NCBI GenBank assembly: GCA_902782445.1
Contig: CACZNC010000014.1
Span: 1-57,882, forward strand
Reading direction: 5' to 3'
DNA length: 57,882 bases
Source: an uncultured Ruminococcus sp.
GTDB taxonomy: Bacteria > Bacillota > Clostridia > Oscillospirales > CAG-272
Shown here: positions 34,543 through 44,180 of the stretch, piece by piece
How the letters are laid out: every line of letters begins with the position of its first letter
How positions within the stretch are numbered: the first letter of the stretch is position 1
Notes under the pieces: model-generated
Database searches by the model: none
Seen by the model: the letters and a program-made list of their open reading frames with translations, nothing else
Told to the model about the DNA's origin: nothing
Translations under genes and position numbers: made by a program

Positions 34543-36660
34543 ATGATTGTCAATCAGACCCGCGGCTATGCCGGAGACCGGGACAGGACCCGCGTGATCC
34601 ATAACGACGAAGAGACCCGCTTCACAGCCCTTGCCGATTCCGGCGACGCGGCGTACTGGGTGGATTTCCGGCTGGACGCGCCCATCGGGGATATTTACAT
34701 CATGATTCCCGGATGCGCGTATGACGGCAACCGCTTCGAGACCGTTATGCGGCGCTATCCGCCCATGTATACCGAGGAGGAGTTCGGGGTCGGCGCACCG
34801 GTCCGTATGACCTGCGTCCCTGCCCTGTCCCCTGAGGGAGACTCCTTCATGGACGTGACCACGGGCGACATAGCCCTCCCCTGCGTGTGCGTCCTGCGCA
34901 GATCGGAAAAGCGGGCGTTCATACTGTTCTTCGATCAGGGACAGCACGGACGCAACCACGGCGTCACGCTGGAGCAGACCGGGGACGAACTTCTGATCCG
35001 TCTGCGGGCACCGGCAAAGCGGCGTCTGGTCTATCACTGGTACGACGGGTATCCGTCCCTCAGAGAGCAGCCCGAAGCGGACCCGCCGCTCACGGTCAGC
35101 GCAGGGGAAGAAACGGTCATCGCGCACCGCGTTTTCACCTTTGACTGCGGAGACATTCCCGCGCTCTTCCGGGCATTCTTCGAGAAGCGGTCGATGCTCT
35201 ATCCGGTCCACGCTCATGCAAGCCTCCCCTTCTCCCGGTTCTGGGAACTGGCCGAAGCGGAGCAGAACGGCACCCATTTCGACGAAAAAGAAGGATATTA
35301 CGCCTTACAGCCAGTGGGGAGCCATCCCTCCTGGTTCGCCAAGTGGCAGGCCGGATGGGCGGGGGGCGGAATGCTCACGCTGGCGCTTTTGTGCGAGGGC
35401 GGGGAGCTTTCCCGTCGGCGCGTCGTGGAAGCCCTTCATTTTGCGGCAAGGTGGCAGAGCAGGGCCGGATGGTATTACGGCATTGTGGCGGACGGCGAGA
35501 TCCACCACGACTGCTTCACCCATTACGAGGGCAGATACAATATGCTCCTTGTCCGCAAACACGCCGACCTGACCTATTTCGTATTCCGTCAGATCGAGGC
35601 GATGCGGAGGCTCGGGATGGAGGTGCCAGAAGACATTCTCGAAAGCGGAGTCAAGGCGGCGGGCGCGCTGAAAGGCATGTGGGAGCGGTACGGTCAGATC
35701 GGCCAGTTCGTCAACGCGGAGACCGGGGAGATCCTCGTGGGCGGAACGGCCTGCGGCGCGATCACTCCGGCGGCTCTCTGCGCGGCGGCGGAGGTCACGG
35801 GGGATGAGAGCTTTCTCGCCTGCGCCCGGCAGGTGGGGGACTATTATGAAAGAACGGCTCTCCGCGTCGGCTATTCCACCGGGGGACCGGGAGAGATCCT
35901 CGCCGCACCCGACAGCGAGAGCTGCATTGGGCTTGTGGAGGCCTTCACGGTCCTGTACGAGTCCGACGGATCGGGCAGATGGCTCGAATGCGCGAAAGAA
36001 GCCGCTCACATGCTGTCAAGCTGGGTGGTGGGCTATGACTACGCCTTCCCGCCCGGGAGCAGGTTTTCGAAAATGGGCATTTACAGCGCGGGGAGCGTCT
36101 GGGCCAGCGTTCAGAACAAGCACGCGGGTCCCGGCATGTGCACGGCGGGCGGAGGCGCGCTTCTGAAGCTGTACCGGGCCACCGGCGACAGGCTCTACCT
36201 CGAACTCATGAGCAGGATCGCGCACTTCATCCCGCAGACGGTTTCCTATCCCGAGCGGCCCATGTACACCGTGCAGGGTCCCGCCCTCCGGCCCAGCGAA
36301 ATCTGCGAGCGGGTGAACCTCTCCGACTGGGAAGGCGCCGGAAACGTGGGGGATGCCATCACCGGAAACAGCGTCTGGCCCACGGCGGCGCTGATGCTGA
36401 CATGGCTTGAGACGCCGGGGGTCTACGCGGACACCGAAACCGGGCTTGTGTGCGCTTCGGACCATGTCAACGCCTGGCTGGAGGACGGGAAACTGATGAT
36501 CGAAAACCCGACGTCCTTTCCCGCCGTCGTCAAGGTCATGATCGAATCGGACGAGGACAGAAAGAAACCGCTGGGTCTGCTCTGGCAGGACAGATTTCTC
36601 CGCGTCGGCGTAAACCCTGGCGAGGTCGTGCCGGTGACGTGCGGGACCGCGGGAGAATGA
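34543..36660 (+). CDS. Six-hairpin glycosidase-like protein
   Basis: The 705-residue protein has a beta-sandwich N-terminus (about 1-230), then a helical (alpha/alpha)6-type domain (about 240-620) with paired-helix patterns GWAGGGMLTLALLCEGGELS, RYNMLLVRKHADLTYFVFRQ, CGAITPAALCAAAEVTGDES, CIGLVEAFTVLYESDG and GNSVWPTAALMLTWLE, and a small beta C-terminus. These cues fit the six-hairpin glycosidase superfamily but do not give a family or substrate. It has no signal peptide. It lies 92 bp after the previous gene, with AGGTTGAAAA before the ATG, in the same direction and with no terminator between. Confidence 0.6.
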   Translation: MIVNQTRGYAGDRDRTRVIHNDEETRFTALADSGDAAYWVDFRLDAPIGDIYIMIPGCAYDGNRFETVMRRYPPMYTEEEFGVGAPVRMTCVPALSPEGDSFMDVTTGDIALPCVCVLRRSEKRAFILFFDQGQHGRNHGVTLEQTGDELLIRLRAPAKRRLVYHWYDGYPSLREQPEADPPLTVSAGEETVIAHRVFTFDCGDIPALFRAFFEKRSMLYPVHAHASLPFSRFWELAEAEQNGTHFDEKEGYYALQPVGSHPSWFAKWQAGWAGGGMLTLALLCEGGELSRRRVVEALHFAARWQSRAGWYYGIVADGEIHHDCFTHYEGRYNMLLVRKHADLTYFVFRQIEAMRRLGMEVPEDILESGVKAAGALKGMWERYGQIGQFVNAETGEILVGGTACGAITPAALCAAAEVTGDESFLACARQVGDYYERTALRVGYSTGGPGEILAAPDSESCIGLVEAFTVLYESDGSGRWLECAKEAAHMLSSWVVGYDYAFPPGSRFSKMGIYSAGSVWASVQNKHAGPGMCTAGGGALLKLYRATGDRLYLELMSRIAHFIPQTVSYPERPMYTVQGPALRPSEICERVNLSDWEGAGNVGDAITGNSVWPTAALMLTWLETPGVYADTETGLVCASDHVNAWLEDGKLMIENPTSFPAVVKVMIESDEDRKKPLGLLWQDRFLRVGVNPGEVVPVTCGTAGE

Positions 36661-36769
36661 AATGGAACGGACTCCCGGCCTCTGTCCGGCAGGGATTCAC
36701 ATACGACATCAATTAGAGTTTCAGGCACACCGAGATCGTGCTCTGGATCATATCAACGGAGGAATCAGT

Positions 36770-39298
36770 ATGGACCTGAAAAAACGATCCTCTCCCATGC
36801 GCGGACTGCTGCCCCATCTCTCCGACGAGACGATGGATCCGACCCGGCTGCGCATCCGGACGCGGGGCCGCAATGAAATGTCGCGTCAAGCCTATACGAG
36901 GGATCACACGGCCTGGGACTTCAAAAACGGCCTGCCCATCGGGAACGGCGATATCGGATGCATGATCCGCGGCGCGCCGTCCGCCATGCACTTTTCCATC
37001 GGTAAAAACGATCTCTGGTGGGACGACTACGAATCCCCCGTCCCCTGCTTCCTTCCGGGCGGCATCGGGGAAGTGCGCGAACGGGTCGCAGCGGGGGACG
37101 CGTCCCTGCGGATGGATCTGATGAAGGCCCACAACAACCGGTCCAACGAGCCGATCCAGACGACGGCGGCCGAGCTCACCCTGCATCTGGCAGAGGGCGG
37201 CATGATCTCCGGATATTCCGAAACGCTGGATATGGCCTCGTCCTGCGTCCGTACCCGATGCAGGATCGGCAGTACGAACGGCTCGTCATACGGCGGCACG
37301 CTTCAAACCTGTACTGCAGTCAGCCGCTCGGAAGGCGTGCTCATGATCCACGCGTCCGCGGAGAACATGCTGGAGATCGGCGGATTCCGTTTCGAGCTGA
37401 CCCGTCCTCCGATGAATCCCCCTCCCTATGCCCACTATTGCTTTACAAAGGAGCAGGAGGCGGAATATCTCCGGCAGATCGAGACGTTCTATTCCCCCGA
37501 GCCCTTCGTGGACGGGCGGTTCTGCGGCTTCACCATGCGTCTGCGCGCCGGGGAGGATCCCGACAGTTCCCCCGACCGCCGCTATACCGTGATGCTGACG
37601 GAAATGGACGGCGATACCCGGTATTATGCCGCCGGACACTCCATCCTCGCCGAAGGGCGCGCGGAACAGAACATCCGCATCCTGCTGACCGTCGTTTCCA
37701 GCTTTGACGCCGAGGACACCTATGCCGAAGCGAAACGGCGTCTGTCCGATGCCACTCTGCGCGGCGGGGCTTCGTTGGCCATCGCAGGGGATGAAGGACG
37801 CAGTTTTTGGGATCGCTCGTGGATCCGCCTCCCCGACCGTGACGCGGAGCGCGTCTGGTACTGGGGTCTGTACGAGGCAGCCAGCGCGCGCTGTCCCGGC
37901 AAGTTTGCGCCTGCGTACCTCGCGCCGTGGCATTCCTGCTGCTACGGGAACTGGGGTCACCACATCCTGACCTATGAGCAGACAAAGTCCAACCTGGGCC
38001 TGCTGGCTTCCAACCGCGCGGAACTGCTCGAACCCTGGTTCCGTCTTTGCAGAATTGCCGAAGAGCCGCTGAAACGCTTCACCTCCGCCTTCTACGGCAT
38101 GAAGGGCACCTGTTTTCCCCACGCGATCTCCGGGACCGGCGAGGTCGTGTATTCCTCCATATTCCTCAACGGCACCTGCATGAACGTCTCCACGACCGGC
38201 GAGGCCGTCAAGTACTGCTGGGATTACTACGATTTCACCCGCGACGAGGATTATCTGCGCGAGATCGGCTATCCGATCCTCAAAGAAGCGGCCCTATTCT
38301 TCAGCGATTATCTGCAGACCGATCCCGCCACCGGACAGCGGTACATCTTCCCGTCCCGGACCCAGGAGTTCACCGGCTCCCCGGCCAGGAACGACGAATA
38401 CATGACCGATACGATCGTCGATACCGCCCTCTTCAAGTTTGTCCTCCGCCGCACGGCCGAAGCCGCCCGGATCCTCGGGGTGGACGAAGAGCTCGCCGCC
38501 CGCTTCGAGAAGGACGCAGACGGGATGCGGCAGGACTACGCCACGTGGCCGAACGGTGTCTGGAAGGCCTCTGCCGACTGGGACGATCCGACGATCGACT
38601 ACGGCACAAAATCCGTCTCGGACCTCACCCCGATCGCCGTCACCGACGAGGTGGACGCCTGGAGGGGCTCCCCCGAGATGCGCGAGGCGGCAAGAAAGAC
38701 GGTGGACGCGATCGTTCCCCGGAACCGTCTGCCGTGGGATATGTCCTTCGGGATCCTCGGAAAACTCCGCATGGGGGACCGGGATTACGCCCGCCTTGCG
38801 CTCCGGATGATGCCGAAATGCCGGGAGGGAGGCAATCTGGAACGGCGCGACGCCTGCGATTTTGTCTCCGACAACGACCTCTCCCGGGACGGTCAGCAGG
38901 ACTTCTTCGCGGACAAGGGAGCGGCCTACCTTTCGGAAGTGATCAACGAAATGCTCCTGCAGTCCCAGGGCGGTGTCATCCGGCTCTTTCCCGCCTATCC
39001 CGAAGACTTCGGAGACGCGGCTTTCTTTTCCCTTCGCGCCCGGGGAGCGTTCCTCGTGTCCGCGGAATTCCGGGACGGGGAAGTCGCATACGGCATCATC
39101 CGCAGTCTGAAAGGCGGGGTCTGCACCTTGGCGGATCCCTTCGGCGGGGAATGCGTCGTCCGCTGTCTCGAAAACGGCGAAGAGATCCCCTGCCAAAAAG
39201 ACGCGGACGGCAATCTCTCCTTTGAGACCGCGCCCATGTTCGAATACGCGGTCGAGCGGCGCGGACGGCCCCTCGAGAGCTTCCCCCTGCGCGGCTGA
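36770..39298 (+). CDS. GH95-like (alpha-L-fucosidase/galactosidase superfamily) protein
   Basis: The 842-residue protein opens with the GH95-type N-terminal domain signature (GLPIGNGDIGCMIRG, FSIGKNDLWWDD) and continues with a helical barrel (GLYEAASARC, NWGHHILTYEQTKSNLGLLA, PILKEAALFFSDYLQT) and the typical C-terminal beta part (LLQSQGGVIRLFPAYPEDFG, LRARGAFLVSAEFRDGEV). Known GH95 members cleave alpha-1,2-fucosides or alpha-L-galactosides. The classical asparagine/aspartate active-site set is not evident, so this is a divergent member. The ATG at 36770 follows ACGGAGGAATC. A terminator follows at 39337, ending the PocR-linked unit. Confidence 0.75.
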   Translation: MDLKKRSSPMRGLLPHLSDETMDPTRLRIRTRGRNEMSRQAYTRDHTAWDFKNGLPIGNGDIGCMIRGAPSAMHFSIGKNDLWWDDYESPVPCFLPGGIGEVRERVAAGDASLRMDLMKAHNNRSNEPIQTTAAELTLHLAEGGMISGYSETLDMASSCVRTRCRIGSTNGSSYGGTLQTCTAVSRSEGVLMIHASAENMLEIGGFRFELTRPPMNPPPYAHYCFTKEQEAEYLRQIETFYSPEPFVDGRFCGFTMRLRAGEDPDSSPDRRYTVMLTEMDGDTRYYAAGHSILAEGRAEQNIRILLTVVSSFDAEDTYAEAKRRLSDATLRGGASLAIAGDEGRSFWDRSWIRLPDRDAERVWYWGLYEAASARCPGKFAPAYLAPWHSCCYGNWGHHILTYEQTKSNLGLLASNRAELLEPWFRLCRIAEEPLKRFTSAFYGMKGTCFPHAISGTGEVVYSSIFLNGTCMNVSTTGEAVKYCWDYYDFTRDEDYLREIGYPILKEAALFFSDYLQTDPATGQRYIFPSRTQEFTGSPARNDEYMTDTIVDTALFKFVLRRTAEAARILGVDEELAARFEKDADGMRQDYATWPNGVWKASADWDDPTIDYGTKSVSDLTPIAVTDEVDAWRGSPEMREAARKTVDAIVPRNRLPWDMSFGILGKLRMGDRDYARLALRMMPKCREGGNLERRDACDFVSDNDLSRDGQQDFFADKGAAYLSEVINEMLLQSQGGVIRLFPAYPEDFGDAAFFSLRARGAFLVSAEFRDGEVAYGIIRSLKGGVCTLADPFGGECVVRCLENGEEIPCQKDADGNLSFETAPMFEYAVERRGRPLESFPLRG

Positions 39299-39336
39299 CC
39301 GGAGAGATCCGCTGAAACGGAAATCCAAACAAATAA

Positions 39337-39380
39337 TCCCCGGCTTTGAAGGAAAAGTTCCGAGCCGGGGACTGTTTTTC
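39337..39380 (+). terminator. Terminator after the GH95-like gene
   Basis: TCCCCGGCT (39337-39345) pairs with AGCCGGGGA (39363-39371), followed by CTGTTTTTC. Confidence 0.88.
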
Positions 39381-39431
39381 GGGGGATGATCTATGCCATT
39401 CGTTTTCCGCGAGGTCCGGCCCGTTCCGCGG

Positions 39432-39461
39432 TTGACTTCTCCGGCCCGGATGTGCTATAAT
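39432..39461 (+). promoter_or_regulatory. Promoter of the GH43 gene
   Basis: TTGACT (39432-39437), 18 bp, TATAAT (39456-39461) with TG one base before the -10. Confidence 0.8.
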
Positions 39462-39510
39462 GAATCACATCCATTCGGCGGAACTGAGAGAGAAAAAAGG
39501 AGAGTCATTC

Positions 39511-41160
39511 ATGAGCGGCACCTTCTGCAATCCGGTCGGCATCAACTATCAGTATCAGCACTATTTCAACGGGCGGGAATCCGCGGATCCGGCGGTCGTC
39601 CTCTTCAAGGGGGAGTATTTCCTCTTCGCGTCCCACGGCGGCGGGTACTGGGTCTCGGAGGACCTTGTGAACTGGGAGTTCATCGAGACCGATCTCGAAA
39701 AACAGCCCCAGTTCCGTCTGTTCGCCCCGGCGACGATGGTCCTCGGCGACCGGCTGTACCTCGCGCATTCCGAGGGCGGGGATATCCTGTACTCCGAAAA
39801 TCCCCGGGATCCCGATTCCTGGGTCAACCTCGGACACCCCTATGTCTGGAACGATCCCGCGCTCTTTCTGGACGACGACGGGAAGGTCTATCTGTTCGAC
39901 GGGCTGAGCGACGTCGCTCCCCTGCGGGCGGCCCGGCTGGATCCCGACAACGGTATGGCGCTCCTCGAAGGTCCCGTGGAGATCTTCCAGTCCGACAAGG
40001 ACAGCCGGGGATTCGAGCGGCGGGGGGACTGCAACGAGATCAACGACCGGAATCCCCACCTCGAGGGTCCGTGGATGTTCAAGGCGGGCGGGAAGTATTA
40101 CCTGACCTATGCCGTCCCGGGGACCGAGTACTCCGCCTACTGCGACGGATGCGCTGTTTCGGACAGGCCGATGGGGCCGTACCGGTACTGTGAGAGCAGC
40201 CCCGCCGTGTATAAGGCGACGGGATTCATGCGGGGAAGCGGCCACGGGTGCCTTTTCTCGGACAAAAACGGCAATCTCTGGAAGATGGACACCGTCTCCA
40301 TCAGCGTGAACCACATCTTCGAACGCCGCCTCTGCCTCTTCCCCTCGAAGATCGGCGCGGACGGAGAACTCTACACCAACACCGTCCGGGGCGACTACCC
40401 CATGCGGCTGCCCCATGCCGTGAAGGATCCCTTCGAACAGGCGGACGCGGGCTGGCATCTGCTCTCTCTGAATGCGGCGTCCGGCGCGTCTTCCGTTCTG
40501 GACGGGGAGCACGGACCGGAGCGGGCGGCGGATGAGAACATGAAGGACTGGTGGAGCGCAAGAACCGGCGATCCCGGCGAATGGATCTCCTTCGATCTCG
40601 GAGAGGTCATGACCGTGCGCGCCCTCCACCTCAATTTCGCCGATCAGGACACGGAGCGGGTCACCGGGCGGCACAACGGGTTTTCCTACCGCTACACCAT
40701 CGAAGCCTCGGAGAACGGCGCGGACTGGTTCGTCCTCATCGACCAAAAAGACGGCGCGGACGACATCCCCCACGCGTATTTTGAACTGGAAAAGCCGATG
40801 CGTCTGAGATCCTTCCGTCTGACAAACCGCGGAGAGATCCCGGCGGGCGGCAAATTCGCAGTCAGCGGATTCCGCGTGTTCGGACAGGCGGATCTCCCGG
40901 CGCCCGCAGTTCCCGCGTTTACGGCGGAAAGGCAGGCGGACGGGCGGGAAATGAAGGTCTCCTGGTCTCCGGCTGACGGAGCGGAAGGGTACATCGTCCG
41001 GTGGGGCATTCATCCGAACGAGCGGAACACCCACTGGCAGGTGATCGGAGACTGCGAAGCCGTGATCCGGTGTCTGACCCGGGGCGTGGGGTATTACGTC
41101 TCCGTCGACGCCTACAACCGGGGCGGCCTCACCCGCGGGGAGAAGATCGCCGAGGTGTGA
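39511..41160 (+). CDS. GH43 glycosidase with F5/8-type carbohydrate-binding module and fibronectin type III domain
   Basis: The 549-residue protein has a five-bladed GH43 propeller (about 1-300) with the three expected acids: Asp in ESADPAVVLFKGEYF, Asp in WNDPALFLDDDGKVYLFD and Glu in HLEGPWMFKAGGKYYL. A coagulation-factor 5/8 type C (CBM32-like) module follows (about 330-465; WWSARTGDPGEWISFDLGE and ALHLNFADQD), then a fibronectin type III domain (about 475-549). GH43 acts on arabinosides and xylosides. No signal peptide is seen, although the binding module is usually found on external enzymes. The ATG at 39511 follows AAAAAAGGAGAG. It has its own promoter and is followed by the truncated GH95-like gene. 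Confidence 0.88.
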   Translation: MSGTFCNPVGINYQYQHYFNGRESADPAVVLFKGEYFLFASHGGGYWVSEDLVNWEFIETDLEKQPQFRLFAPATMVLGDRLYLAHSEGGDILYSENPRDPDSWVNLGHPYVWNDPALFLDDDGKVYLFDGLSDVAPLRAARLDPDNGMALLEGPVEIFQSDKDSRGFERRGDCNEINDRNPHLEGPWMFKAGGKYYLTYAVPGTEYSAYCDGCAVSDRPMGPYRYCESSPAVYKATGFMRGSGHGCLFSDKNGNLWKMDTVSISVNHIFERRLCLFPSKIGADGELYTNTVRGDYPMRLPHAVKDPFEQADAGWHLLSLNAASGASSVLDGEHGPERAADENMKDWWSARTGDPGEWISFDLGEVMTVRALHLNFADQDTERVTGRHNGFSYRYTIEASENGADWFVLIDQKDGADDIPHAYFELEKPMRLRSFRLTNRGEIPAGGKFAVSGFRVFGQADLPAPAVPAFTAERQADGREMKVSWSPADGAEGYIVRWGIHPNERNTHWQVIGDCEAVIRCLTRGVGYYVSVDAYNRGGLTRGEKIAEV

Positions 41161-41244
41161 CGGGAGCGTCGATCCCATCATAGACTGTGATTTAGGGAAA
41201 AAACGATCTGACCCCGAGAAAATCGACCGACAAGGAGAACATCA

Positions 41245-41889
41245 ATGGCAAAAACGATCCGGGATTATACCTTCCGATACAGAGGAAGCATGAAGACCGC
41301 CATGCAGTCCCTGCCCATCGGCAACGGGGATATCGGCGCGAACGTATGGCTGTCGGAGGACGGGCGCGTCCATTTCCTCCTGTCCAAGACCGACGCGTGG
41401 AGCGAGTTGTACCGGCTCTTGAAAACCGCCCACGCCGTCCTCACCGTGGATCCCTGTCCCTTTGCGGACGGAGCGGATTTTGCGCTCAGCATGGAGGAAG
41501 GGCTCTTGACGATCTCTGCCGGAAAAGGTACTCTGCGGGTATACGCCGACGCCCATGCCCCCTGCGTGCAGATCCGTTTGAGTACGGAGACCTCCGCGGA
41601 CGTGGACCTGCGCTTTGACAACTACCGCTCGGAGCCCATTGATCCGGGAGACGACGATTCGAATTACTTCATCCGGTGGCTGGACTGCGGCGTCGTCGAA
41701 AGCGCGGATGCTGTGCTGACCACCCCCGGCGGCGGCGTCGCGCAGATCCACCGGAACAACGGCAGCTGCTGGAAGGCCGCTCTGCGCAATCAGGATCTGG
41801 AATCCTGGGAAGGGAAGGCGCCGGATCCCCTGGACGGGCGTACCTTCGGGACAGCGGCGTACTCCGCCGATATACCGGCCGAACCCTAA
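41245..41889 (+). pseudogene. 3'-truncated GH95-like N-terminal domain gene
   Basis: The 214-residue frame carries only the N-terminal domain of a GH95-like protein (SLPIGNGDIGANVWLSEDGR, FLLSKTDAWSE, RVYADAHAPCVQIRLS) and stops at ADIPAEP, long before any catalytic domain. AAGGAGAAC precedes the ATG, so expression signals are intact. Six bases after the stop, the convergent binding-protein gene of the AT-richer module ends. The abrupt end and the change in base composition at this point show that the rest was removed when that module arrived. It resembles the N-terminal domain of the gene at 36770 but is not a copy. Confidence 0.75.
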
Positions 41890-41895
41890 CGCCCG

Positions 41896-43362
41896 TCAGT
41901 CCTCGTAAGCCGCGTGCATCTTCTGGAGCATCTTCTTGTAGATCTTCTCATTCCGGGCATACGATGAAGCAAAATCGATCTGACCTTCCCGCACGAGCTG
42001 AACAAACAGGTGTCCTGCCGAATTCAGCGCATAACTGTTGAGGTATCCCACATCAAATATCAGGTTTTCCCGGATGATGTCAAGCATCTCGGCGCTTTGC
42101 TGATCTCTATTGTATTTATCTTTCAGAGCGATGTCGTAATAGGCCGGGACGACGACGGCGGAGTTCACAGCGCACATAGCCTCTGTTATACAGCCGACAA
42201 AGTCAAGATCCGTAACGGTTGAGGGGAAAAGGATCAGGGAGAAATCATCCGTGGAAGTCGAGTAGTATTTTGCCTGAGCGCTGTCAAATTTGGGGTACGG
42301 AACAATTCCGTAGTCTGTTTCCATATCCCGCAAAAGCGCCGAAGAGCGCAGATCGTTTGCGTAGAAAAGCGCTCTGTCTTCCTGGAAGATTTTCTGGACG
42401 TTAATTGTCGCGGTCATCATGGCGGAATTACTTCCGTCAAAGAACAGGGACTGCATCTTCTCAAGCGCGCCCACCATTCTTTCGGTATTCATGGTGAATG
42501 CAAGCCATCCGTCCTCGCCGCGCTTGACCACCTGAATATCAAACGCCGGCAGATAGGAGTCGATAGCGGTTGACCAGTAGCTCACGTACCCGTACAAATC
42601 ATCTTCGGTATAGGAGCCGTCTCCGTTGAGGTCGGAAGAAACCTTTCTTACTCTGGAAAGAAGCTCATCAAAAGTCCAATCACCGTTTCTGACGAGTTCA
42701 TAAATATCTCCGACCGAATAATCTGCCGCAAGCTTCTGATTGAAGTACATACAAATCATATCTTCCCAAATGGAAAGAGAAATGTCTCCGGTCATCGCAA
42801 ACATTTTATTGTTGATCGTCAGCGAATCGGCGATCTGGGGAGACCAATACGGCTTGGAAATGTCAATATATGGCATATCATACCAGTTCAGGAACAGTCC
42901 CTTCTGAATCGCTCCCAGAATCATGGCCGCATACCCTGCCACAATGTCAAAGCTAGAATCGCCGGACATAATCATGGAGTTAAGTTCCGGATTGAATCTG
43001 TCTCCGCTTCCCCAGGAGGCAACCCGGTCTACATATCCTACCGAGACGTTATATCGCCCCTCGAGTATATTGTTCCTCTCATAAACGGAGTCGTTGATGA
43101 TTTCGCCGGACAGTTCCTCGGAGTAGAATTCGTATTCCTTGTCCGTCCTGAGCAAGACGGTGAAGCTTCTGCCGCCGAAATCGTTTTCCGGCAGAGTGTC
43201 GAGAACATTGGTTTCCTCGGGCTCGGTCTCCGGAGCCTCCGCGGGGACCGGGGCGGTGATCTGTGCCTCTTCCTGCTCCTGAACCGGCTTCTGTTCGCTG
43301 CAGCCGCTCAGTGCGCCGAATAGAATTGCACTGACAAGGATAAGGGAAATTCTTCTTTTCAT
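41896..43362 (-). CDS. Solute-binding lipoprotein of the inserted module
   Basis: The 488-residue protein has a lipoprotein signal peptide (MKRRISLILVSAILFGALSG then Cys21) and the features shared by the local binding-protein family: NDFGGRSFTVLLRTDKEYEF, GEIINDSVYERNNILEGRYN, MTGDISLSIWEDMICMYFNQ, a D-x-D-G-D loop with DLNGDGSYTEDDLYGYVSYW, and a C-terminal NRDQQSAEMLDIIRENLIFD. It should bind a sugar outside the cell for an ABC importer encoded elsewhere. GGGAGG lies five bases before the ATG, and its start is 15 bp from the stop of the acetylesterase gene, so the three minus-strand genes form one operon. Confidence 0.9.
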   Translation of the reverse strand: MKRRISLILVSAILFGALSGCSEQKPVQEQEEAQITAPVPAEAPETEPEETNVLDTLPENDFGGRSFTVLLRTDKEYEFYSEELSGEIINDSVYERNNILEGRYNVSVGYVDRVASWGSGDRFNPELNSMIMSGDSSFDIVAGYAAMILGAIQKGLFLNWYDMPYIDISKPYWSPQIADSLTINNKMFAMTGDISLSIWEDMICMYFNQKLAADYSVGDIYELVRNGDWTFDELLSRVRKVSSDLNGDGSYTEDDLYGYVSYWSTAIDSYLPAFDIQVVKRGEDGWLAFTMNTERMVGALEKMQSLFFDGSNSAMMTATINVQKIFQEDRALFYANDLRSSALLRDMETDYGIVPYPKFDSAQAKYYSTSTDDFSLILFPSTVTDLDFVGCITEAMCAVNSAVVVPAYYDIALKDKYNRDQQSAEMLDIIRENLIFDVGYLNSYALNSAGHLFVQLVREGQIDFASSYARNEKIYKKMLQKMHAAYED

Positions 43363-43377
43363 ATCTGCCTCCCAGAT

Positions 43378-44151
43378 TTATCTGTCATCTGTACTGACAA
43401 TGGCTTTCCATGCGTTGAAATATCGTTTCCCCAGCTCATAAATGGCTTTTCTTGAAAAATGAATTGGATCATCCCATCCAAGAGGTTTACGGTGCAGCTC
43501 CTGAAGGTTTGAAAGCAATCCGTCGGTTTCAACAAAAGCACTGCTGCCGAAGTTTTGACAGACAGCGCGCATCGCGTCTACAACGGGTGTACACAGTTCG
43601 AGATTTTCCCCTTTCCAGTGCTGAACAAAGTCGCCTGCAATAAAAGGAAGATTGGGGACATTGAAGGTTTCCCGCACAAGTCTTACCAGTGTGGACAGGT
43701 TCGAATAATGCGTATCGTAATCTGCGTGAAGCAGCGCATCCGTCTCTCCCTGATGCCACAACAATCCCAGAAGACGATTTTCATCGTTCAGCTCAACTGC
43801 GGTCCCGATCAAATCCATCATTCTGAGAAAAAGGTCGTCCTCGGCTCTCCAGCGTCCGTCCAAAAAACCGGTTCCTCCGACCGCCGCCCGAATGATCAGG
43901 ATTTTTCTTCCTTCTTCGAGGTACCCTTGACTGATGTACTCATCGGCAAAGGGCAGACTGAAATTGCTCTGTATTTCATTCCCATTGATTCTTTCCGAAG
44001 CCATGGAAATGATGAAATCCGGATTCAGATAGTAAACAGGGTCGCGTTGGCAGAACGGGGTGTCAACCGGACCGAATCCATACCCCTCGCTGTTTGACTG
44101 ACCCGCCTGGATAAATATGTCATATTTCTCTTTTTTGAAATCTCTCAGCAT
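43378..44151 (-). CDS. SASA/CE6-type carbohydrate acetylesterase
   Basis: The 257-residue protein has the SGNH-like blocks of the sialate O-acetylesterase/CE6 family: GQSNSEGYG with the nucleophile serine near residue 20, the block III-like LLGLLWHQGETDALL, and the C-terminal DPIHFS holding the catalytic Asp and His. There is no signal peptide. It would remove acetyl groups from xylan- or pectin-derived sugars in the cytoplasm, or act on a related ester. It lies 29 bp after the phosphoesterase gene and 15 bp before the binding-protein gene in one operon. Confidence 0.85.
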   Translation of the reverse strand: MLRDFKKEKYDIFIQAGQSNSEGYGFGPVDTPFCQRDPVYYLNPDFIISMASERINGNEIQSNFSLPFADEYISQGYLEEGRKILIIRAAVGGTGFLDGRWRAEDDLFLRMMDLIGTAVELNDENRLLGLLWHQGETDALLHADYDTHYSNLSTLVRLVRETFNVPNLPFIAGDFVQHWKGENLELCTPVVDAMRAVCQNFGSSAFVETDGLLSNLQELHRKPLGWDDPIHFSRKAIYELGKRYFNAWKAIVSTDDR

Positions 44152-44180
44152 ATTGAATCTTCTCTATGATATTCTGCCGG

